DNA of 9,851 bases from JAOUEA01 sp041287635 (GTDB lineage Bacteria > Actinomycetota > UBA4738 > HRBIN12). Position 1 is the stretch's first letter. Each line of letters starts with the position of its first letter. Of the stretch, positions 5,855 to 9,851 are shown in pieces. The DNA is taken from assembly GCA_041287635.1 (NCBI GenBank), contig JBGGNG010000040.1, positions 1 to 9,851 of the forward strand, read 5' to 3'. Position numbers and translations under genes: made by a program. The notes below the pieces were generated by a model. The model had not been told where the DNA came from. It ran no database searches and saw only the letters and a list, made by a program, of their open reading frames with translations.

Positions 5855-6088
5855 ATGCAGGTCACGCTCTACTCCCGCGCCGGGTGTCACCTCTGCGACG
5901 AGGCGAGAGCCGTGCTGCACGCCGAGCGCGCCCGCACGCCGTTCGAGCTCGTGGAGGTCGACATCGAGACGTCCGACGCGCTGCTCGCCGAGTACGGCAT
6001 CCGCATCCCGGTCGTCACGCTCGACGGGCTGGAGGTCTTCGAGTACACGGTCGACCCCGGCGAGCTCACCGCCCTATTGAGACGGTGA
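5855..6088 (+). CDS. Glutaredoxin family protein
   Basis: The 77-residue product is a compact thioredoxin fold: a first strand QVTLYSRAGC, a redox motif Cys11-His-Leu-Cys14 at the start of helix 1, a strand FELVEVDI, and the loop IRIPVV with the likely cis-proline Pro52 before the third strand. It is typical of the short actinobacterial glutaredoxin-like proteins (DUF836 type). The expected role is cytoplasmic thiol-disulfide exchange; whether the electron donor is mycothiol or thioredoxin reductase is not visible. It lies 74 bases upstream of rex on the same strand, but rex has its own -10 box, so co-transcription may be partial. A leaderless start is likely. Confidence 0.9.
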   Translation: MQVTLYSRAGCHLCDEARAVLHAERARTPFELVEVDIETSDALLAEYGIRIPVVTLDGLEVFEYTVDPGELTALLRR

Positions 6089-6098
6089 CGCCGACGGC

Positions 6099-6114
6099 TT
6101 GTGAGTTTGTGAAC
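6099..6114 (+). repeat. Direct repeat TTGTGA, 8-bp period, upstream of rex
   Basis: TTGTGAGT (6099-6106) is followed directly by TTGTGAAC (6107-6114). TTGTGA is the half-site core of the Rex operator consensus, but here the copies are in tandem, not inverted. The second copy is also a plausible -35 element. Confidence 0.6.
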
Positions 6115-6136
6115 GGCCCGGACCCCGAGCTAGGCT
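6107..6136 (+). promoter_or_regulatory. Promoter of the rex leader ORF and rex
   Basis: TTGTGA (6107-6112) as -35 and TAGGCT (6131-6136) as -10 are separated by 18 bases. Transcription would start about six bases later, at or next to ATG 6143. Confidence 0.5.
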
Positions 6137-6142
6137 GAACCC

Positions 6143-6169
6143 ATGCAGCGGAGCGCGTCCCCGTGGTGA
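6143..6169 (+). CDS. Eight-codon leader ORF overlapping the rex start
   Basis: ATG 6143 opens the peptide MQRSASPW, ending at TGA 6167-6169. The ATG is six bases past a TAGGCT -10 box, the same geometry as the glutaredoxin start, so it could be translated from a leaderless mRNA. Its stop overlaps GTG 6166, one of two adjacent possible rex starts, in a GTGA arrangement typical of termination-reinitiation. It may instead simply be part of a 20-23-base rex leader with a weak GGAG (6150-6153) site. No function of the peptide can be inferred. Confidence 0.35.
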   Translation: MQRSASPW

Positions 6170-6849
6170 GGGAACGATCGATCCCCGAGGCGACGGTGGG
6201 CCGACTCCCGGTCTACCTGCGCGCGCTCGTCGACCTCGCGGAGGCCGGTGCGGGCACGGTCTCGAGCGACGAGCTCGCGGGGGCCGCGGGGGTGAACTCC
6301 GCGAAGGTTCGCAAGGACTTCTCGCACCTCGGCTCCTACGGCACGCGGGGCGTCGGATACGACGTCGCTTACCTGATCCACCAGATCAGGCGGGAGCTCG
6401 GTCTCACGCAGGACTGGGCGATCGTGATCGTCGGCATCGGCAACCTCGGCCAGGCCCTCGCGAACTACGGGGGGTTCGCCGAGCGAGGCTTCCGCGTCGC
6501 GGCGCTCGTCGACGCCGATCCGGCCAGGGTGGGGGAGCGGATCGGCGAGATCCGGGTGCGGCCCGTCGATGACCTCCCGCGCATCGTGGACGAGCTCGAC
6601 GTGGCGATCGGGGTGATCGCCACGCCGGCCGCCGCCGCCCAGGAGGTCGCCGACCGGCTCGTCGACGCCGGCGTGCGGTCGGTGCTGAACTTCGCGCCGG
6701 CGATGATCACGGTGCCGCCGGGGGTCTCCGTGCGAAAGGTCGATCTGGCGGTGGAGCTGCAGATCCTCGCGTTCTACGAGCAGCGGAAGGCGACGCTCGC
6801 GGAGGTGAAGCGACGGGGCCGGGCGGTGGCCGACGTCGCCGGGAGATGA
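6163..6849 (+). CDS. rex: Redox-sensing transcriptional repressor Rex
   Basis: The 228-residue protein has the Rex layout. An N-terminal winged helix (about 5-75) contains SIPEATVGRLPVYLRAL and the signature KVRKDFSHLGSYGTRGVGY (48-66). A Rossmann domain follows with GIGNLGQAL (91-99) and an acidic residue at the end of strand two (VDADP, 116-120). The C-terminal domain-swapped helix includes AVELQILAFYEQRK. Family members bind operators when NADH is low and let go when NADH rises, controlling respiratory and fermentative genes. Two adjacent GTG codons can start it (6163 and 6166); the GTGA overlap with the leader ORF favours 6166. It is convergent with the cytochrome cluster, six bases away. 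In Streptomyces, rex is followed by hemA; here it is not. Confidence 0.96.
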   Translation: MVRERSIPEATVGRLPVYLRALVDLAEAGAGTVSSDELAGAAGVNSAKVRKDFSHLGSYGTRGVGYDVAYLIHQIRRELGLTQDWAIVIVGIGNLGQALANYGGFAERGFRVAALVDADPARVGERIGEIRVRPVDDLPRIVDELDVAIGVIATPAAAAQEVADRLVDAGVRSVLNFAPAMITVPPGVSVRKVDLAVELQILAFYEQRKATLAEVKRRGRAVADVAGR

Positions 6850-6855
6850 GGACCG

Positions 6856-6969
6856 CTACTTCGAGATCGTGACCCAGAGCGCGGCGAAGACCGCGAGGAT
6901 CATGACGCCCATCAGGATGAACTGCACGCTTCCCTGTTCGAGGAAGGGAAGCTCCAGGTTGGCGATCAT
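6856..6969 (-). CDS. 37-residue single-span membrane protein at the end of the cytochrome bc operon
   Basis: This short gene lies inside a much longer spurious frame. ATG 6967-6969 is preceded by GAGAGAGGGA with about six bases spacing, and the peptide ends at TAG. The sequence has an amphipathic start (MIANLELPFLEQGSV) and one hydrophobic helix (about 16-34, FILMGVMILAVFAALWVTI) ending in Ser-Lys. It follows the 247-residue membrane protein gene by 20 bases on the same strand. Size, topology and position resemble the supernumerary single-helix subunits of respiratory complexes, so an accessory subunit is a reasonable inference, not shown. No named family is recognised. Confidence 0.7.
   Translation of the reverse strand: MIANLELPFLEQGSVQFILMGVMILAVFAALWVTISK
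6928..6952. repeat. 7-bp perfect inverted repeat within the 37-residue gene
   Basis: GCTTCCC (6928-6934) pairs with GGGAAGC (6946-6952) across 11 bases, inside codons about 6-14. There is no U tract, so it is not a standard terminator. It could form a small RNA hairpin early in the message, or be chance. Confidence 0.5.
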
Positions 6970-6989
6970 CGTGTGTCCCTCTCTCGTGC

Positions 6990-7733
6990 CTAGGCGGGGC
7001 CGTACCAGGCGGGCGCGCCGCCTCCGGTCAGGAACTCCTTGCGCTTCTTCTCGGCCCGATCCAGCAGCGGCAGGAATACCCCGAACGCCACGATCGAGCC
7101 GGCCAGGAACATGTACGAGTAGCGGGGCACGCTGCCCGAGTCGTAGTACAGCGACACGGTCCACAACGGACCGCCGCCGGTGAAGTGGGATTGCACGACC
7201 GCGAGCTTCGTGCCCTCGTCCGCGGCGAACCGGATCGAGTCGATCGAGAACTGACTGCCCTGGATCGCGGTCGGGTCGGTCTCGGCCAGGCCGAGCTCCT
7301 CGTTCGTCTGTTCGGCCAGGAACGCGGTCACCGCACCGCTGGCGCTCTGCACGTCGGCCGACTGGTCGGGGTCGGTCTCGTCGGGGATCACCCACGGGTC
7401 GCCCGGCCACGTCTCGTAGGCCACGTACTCGGTCGAGGTCTCGTCGACGGCCGCCTCGAGCGCGACCCACGCCGGCTCGGCACCGCGGGGCCCGAGGTTC
7501 GTGGGCGTCTCGAACCCCTGCGACCAGAAGCCGAAGAGCCAGAGGCTCGACTGCAGGATCATCCAACCGGAGAACGAGACCATCAGGACGAGGAACCCGA
7601 GCCACCGCCCGAAGATCGCGGTGAGCAGCAGGTAGACGCTGAAGATGAACAGCGTGAAGCCCATGATCGTGACCCCCGCGCCCTTCCACAGGGTGTCGCA
7701 CTCGACCGCGAATCCCAGGCAGCTGTGCTCCAT
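6990..7733 (-). CDS. Uncharacterised three-segment membrane protein of the cytochrome bc cluster
   Basis: I do not recognise the family. The 247 residues begin with a short Cys-containing N-terminus (Cys5, Cys12), two hydrophobic segments (about 20-40 and 42-68), a hydrophilic acidic domain (about 70-204) and a third segment (about 205-224). The tail is basic (DRAEKKRKEF) and ends in APAWYGPA. The positive tail suggests the acidic domain faces outside, on the same side as the Rieske centre and cytochrome c. There is no heme, copper or iron-sulfur motif. Its ATG 7733 directly abuts the stop of the cytochrome c gene (7734-7736), and GAGGGA about eight bases upstream serves as ribosome site. Operon position suggests an accessory or assembly subunit of the bc complex. 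Confidence 0.82.
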   Translation of the reverse strand: MEHSCLGFAVECDTLWKGAGVTIMGFTLFIFSVYLLLTAIFGRWLGFLVLMVSFSGWMILQSSLWLFGFWSQGFETPTNLGPRGAEPAWVALEAAVDETSTEYVAYETWPGDPWVIPDETDPDQSADVQSASGAVTAFLAEQTNEELGLAETDPTAIQGSQFSIDSIRFAADEGTKLAVVQSHFTGGGPLWTVSLYYDSGSVPRYSYMFLAGSIVAFGVFLPLLDRAEKKRKEFLTGGGAPAWYGPA

Positions 7734-8444
7734 CTACGGGTCCCTCGGGTTCAGGTCGGTCTCGGCGAGCGCGCGATCGGACGCCTCGGGGTTCAGGCAG
7801 ACGTTGTCCTCGAACGGCACGTCCTCCGAGCTCATCTCCACGAGGTACACGACGAGGTCGTTGATCTGCTGGTCGTTCAGGGCACCCTGGTAGCGGATGC
7901 TCCACGAGGGCATCGCGTTGCGACCCTCCTCGAGCACCTGATAGATGTCCTCCTGGGAGAAGATCGCGTTGTGCGGCGGGTCGCCGAAGGGCCCCGCGCA
8001 GATGTTCGTGAGGTTCGGCGGATAGGCGAGCGCGTCACCCGACTGGATCACGCCGCCGCGCAGCTCCGGGCCGTGACAGCGCACGCAGCCCACGCCGAGC
8101 TGGTTCTCCTCGCTGAAGTTCTGCACGGCGAGCTCGCCGCGGTCGAACGCGAGCGTGAGCAGCTCCTCCTCTTGGCGCAGGTTCTCGCTCGGCTCACGCA
8201 GCCAGTTGTAGGGGATGAAGATCACGAAGAACGCGACGAGCACGACGCCCCAGCCCTGCAGCTTCTGCAGCAGCGGGGTCTCGAGGGCAGCATCGCTCGG
8301 GCCGGGGCGCATGCCCCGCGGGATGTCGAGCTGTTGCTCCTTCTGGCGGCTGCGGAAGTAGAGCGCAGCTCCCGCCGCCAAGACGAAGATCGCGCCGAGC
8401 ACGAGCAGGAGGACGCCTGCGGTGTTCGTGGCTGCGAGCATCAC
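7734..8444 (-). CDS. Membrane-anchored monoheme cytochrome c of the bc complex
   Basis: The 236-residue protein has two hydrophobic segments (about 9-29 and 64-80) joined by a basic, probably cytoplasmic loop (RSRQKEQQ, GMRPGP). The c-type domain carries one heme attachment site, Cys120-Val-Arg-Cys123-His124, and a likely axial Met178 in AMPSW. The C-terminal helix region QQINDLVVYLVEM is typical of small class I cytochromes c. It should take electrons from the Rieske centre on the outer face and pass them to the oxidase. Classical actinobacterial QcrC has two heme sites; only one CxxCH is seen here. Translation starts at GTG 8444, or at the adjacent ATG 8441, after GGAGAGG. The gene is 16 bases downstream of the Rieske gene. 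Confidence 0.92.
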   Translation of the reverse strand: MMLAATNTAGVLLLVLGAIFVLAAGAALYFRSRQKEQQLDIPRGMRPGPSDAALETPLLQKLQGWGVVLVAFFVIFIPYNWLREPSENLRQEEELLTLAFDRGELAVQNFSEENQLGVGCVRCHGPELRGGVIQSGDALAYPPNLTNICAGPFGDPPHNAIFSQEDIYQVLEEGRNAMPSWSIRYQGALNDQQINDLVVYLVEMSSEDVPFEDNVCLNPEASDRALAETDLNPRDP

Positions 8445-8460
8445 CGTGGCCGTTCCTCTC

Positions 8461-9201
8461 CTATCCGGTCGCCACGCAGAACGGGCCCTGCGGTGGCTGG
8501 TCGATCGTGTCGGTGCCGCGGGGCGGTCCGAGGATCACCTCGCTCGTGTCGACCACCACGCTGCCGTCGGTGATCTCGAGCTTGAAGCGGTCCATGCCCC
8601 GTGGCGCGGGGCCGAGCTTGTACTCCCCGGCGCCGTTGTACTTCGAGCCGTGGCAGGGGCACTCGAACCACTTCGAGGAGCCGCAGTACGGCACGCGGCA
8701 GCCCAGGTGCACGCAGCGCTGGTACAGGGGCATGATGCCCTCGGCGGTGACGCCCTCGGTCGCGTAGTCGACATCGCCCGACGCGGACCCGCTGTACTCG
8801 ACCACGTAGAACCGTCCCGTGCCGTTGTAGGCCACGCCGGCGTCGCTGATCTCGGCCTTGATGTCGTCGATGTTGCCGGCGTCGACCAACGATCCGAAGC
8901 CGCCCTTGAGGTTCGGCCAGAGGAAGGCGATCGTGGCACCGCCGAACTGCGCGCCGAAGACGATCAGCGAGGTCAGCAGTGAGCGACGGAAGAAGTCGCG
9001 GCGTGACAGCGACTTGACCGGCTTGCCCGCCACCTCGATCTGGCCGTCGGCGGTCTCTCGGGCGGCGCGGTTCGCGCGCACGAACGAGAGGCCGAAGACG
9101 ATCGCGAAGATGTCGAGCACCACGAAAGCCAGGATCGCGGCGACGAGCGGGGTGGAGATACCCAAGAGACCGGCCGAGGAACCGGAGAGCAGCGTGCTCA
9201 C
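8461..9201 (-). CDS. qcrA: Rieske iron-sulfur subunit of cytochrome bc complex
   Basis: The 246-residue product has a first membrane segment (about 17-41), a basic cytoplasmic-type stretch (RANRAAR), and a twin-arginine motif SLSRRDFF (64-71) directly before a second segment (about 75-95). The Rieske domain then carries CVHLGC (163-168) and CPCHGS (181-186). By family analogy Cys163, His165, Cys181 and His184 bind the 2Fe-2S cluster, and Cys168-Cys183 form the disulfide. Additional cysteines are at 173 and 242. The role is electron transfer from quinol to cytochrome c on the outer face. GTG 9201 overlaps the cytochrome b stop (GTGA), so the longer frame to 9471, which is Arg/Pro shadow sequence, is rejected. 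The motif position implies Tat insertion of the last segment. Confidence 0.95.
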   Translation of the reverse strand: MSTLLSGSSAGLLGISTPLVAAILAFVVLDIFAIVFGLSFVRANRAARETADGQIEVAGKPVKSLSRRDFFRRSLLTSLIVFGAQFGGATIAFLWPNLKGGFGSLVDAGNIDDIKAEISDAGVAYNGTGRFYVVEYSGSASGDVDYATEGVTAEGIMPLYQRCVHLGCRVPYCGSSKWFECPCHGSKYNGAGEYKLGPAPRGMDRFKLEITDGSVVVDTSEVILGPPRGTDTIDQPPQGPFCVATG

Positions 9202-9851
9202 AGCTCGAAGAACACCCCCTGCGCCCACGGCCACACCCAGTTGTATCCTGGCCCGCGGAAGAACGAGCCGATGATCGTGAGCACCCCTCCGAACATGAAG
9301 AGGATCGTCATCAGCGTGATCGCGATCTTGCGGTCGCCCGGCTTGTTGCTCGGGTTGCGGTCGACGTAGGGGACCGCGGCGAGCCCGATCAGGATGAACG
9401 TCGGGATCGTGATGCCGGCGACCATCGGGTGGAAGTAGCGCAGCAGCTCCTGCAGGCCCAGGAAGTACCAAGGGGCCTTCGACGGGTTCGGGGTGAGGTT
9501 CGGGTTCGCGAGCTCGCGCAACGGCGCGTTGATGAACGTGGAGAAGAGCGTCAAGCCGGCGAGCAGGATGAACATCGCGACGAACTCTTCGATCAGCAGG
9601 TGGGGCCAGACGTTCACGCGATCGCCCTGTTCGCGTTCCACGCGCTGGATGCCCTCGGGGGGTACGAGCGCGAGCAATCGGTGCTTGTCCTCCGCGCCCT
9701 TCTTCGGCGTCGGCACGTTGCCGGTGGGCAGCGGCGCCTCGCGAACCGGTGTGGTGACCGAGGCGGCTGCGACGGCGACCGGGGCCCCCGCGGGAGCAGC
9801 AGCTGGTGCAGCGGCGGCCGCGGCTGGTGGCCCAGCGCCCGCGGCGGCGGC
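9198..9851 (-). CDS. qcrB: Cytochrome b C-terminal domain (subunit IV-like), open to window edge
   Basis: The frame ends at TGA 9198-9200 and stays open to 9851, giving at least 217 codons. The first 45 visible codons are Ala/Pro-rich without a hydrophobic helix. Then comes a charged part (PKKGAEDKHRLLALVPPEG) and a domain with three membrane segments. It contains NVWPHLLIEE, FINAPLRELANPN, and PSKAPWYFLGLQELLRYFHP, the position of the quinol-site PEWY motif, where Ala-Pro-Trp-Tyr replaces it. It ends in GPGYNWVWPWAQGVFFEL. This is the C-terminal half of cytochrome b or a separate subunit IV. A start at GTG 9716 is possible, but the open Ala/Pro stretch suggests that it is a linker to an N-terminal cytochrome b domain outside the window. 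Its stop overlaps the Rieske start. Confidence 0.88.
   Translation of the reverse strand, partial: AAAAGAGPPAAAAAAPAAAPAGAPVAVAAASVTTPVREAPLPTGNVPTPKKGAEDKHRLLALVPPEGIQRVEREQGDRVNVWPHLLIEEFVAMFILLAGLTLFSTFINAPLRELANPNLTPNPSKAPWYFLGLQELLRYFHPMVAGITIPTFILIGLAAVPYVDRNPSNKPGDRKIAITLMTILFMFGGVLTIIGSFFRGPGYNWVWPWAQGVFFEL

Noticed and set aside
6099..6120. Canonical palindromic Rex operator
   Set aside because: TTGTGA copies are direct, and no TTCACAA half follows at a suitable distance.
6970..7905. Long minus-strand frame upstream of the 37-residue gene
   Set aside because: Arg/Pro/Gly-rich shadow overlapping the 247-residue membrane protein and cytochrome c; only its last 37 codons are a credible gene.
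7185..8573. 462-codon plus-strand frame
   Set aside because: It is antisense to the cytochrome c and membrane protein genes, Arg/His/Glu-rich and has no recognisable domain.
9202..9471. Upstream extension of the Rieske gene
   Set aside because: Pro/Arg/His shadow of the cytochrome b domain; the GTGA overlap at 9198-9201 gives a proper start.

Overview
The window is very GC-rich, densely packed bacterial DNA with GTG, TTG and ATG starts, four-base start/stop overlaps and TAnnnT -10 boxes 6-7 bases before start codons (leaderless-type promoters). It also carries a 33-residue bS22 ribosomal protein, a Rex repressor, a RskA-type anti-sigma factor and a menaquinol-type cytochrome bc cluster. Together these point to an Actinomycetota chromosome, probably not a classical Streptomyces or Mycobacterium: cytochrome c has one heme site instead of two, and the Rieske protein has two predicted membrane segments instead of three. 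I see no mobile element, CRISPR array, tRNA or rRNA. No gene-free gap reaches 100 bases.

Left part (1-2678, plus strand): a Clp1/Grc3-like P-loop kinase, then the tiny bS22 gene (998-1099) with a TTG start. Next are a lipoprotein alpha/beta hydrolase and an S-adenosylmethionine hydrolase (DUF62 family) that overlap by four bases. The long open frame from 982 to 1896 gives the hydrolase a false N-terminus, because it runs through bS22 in another frame. Its real start is probably GTG 1114.

Middle part (2680-5797): on the minus strand, a TIM-barrel sugar phosphate isomerase-like gene is followed by a 67-residue membrane protein with a Ser/Ala tail built on a 12-bp repeat. A seven-segment membrane protein is divergent from it, and both divergent genes appear leaderless. 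Facing them on the minus strand is an ECF sigma factor/RskA-type anti-sigma pair, coupled by a GTGA overlap.

Redox part (5855-6849, plus strand): a glutaredoxin-like thiol protein and the NADH/NAD+-sensing repressor Rex. Rex has its own promoter and an 8-codon leader ORF whose stop overlaps a rex start codon.

Respiratory part (6856-9851, minus strand, running in from the right edge): cytochrome b C-terminal domain (open to the window edge through an Ala/Pro-rich stretch), Rieske protein, membrane monoheme cytochrome c, an unrecognised 247-residue three-segment membrane protein and a 37-residue single-span protein. These five are tightly spaced and look like one operon for a bc complex with two candidate accessory subunits. 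Rex lies convergent to this cluster, six bases away. That suggests a redox/respiration neighbourhood, although no perfect Rex operator is visible.
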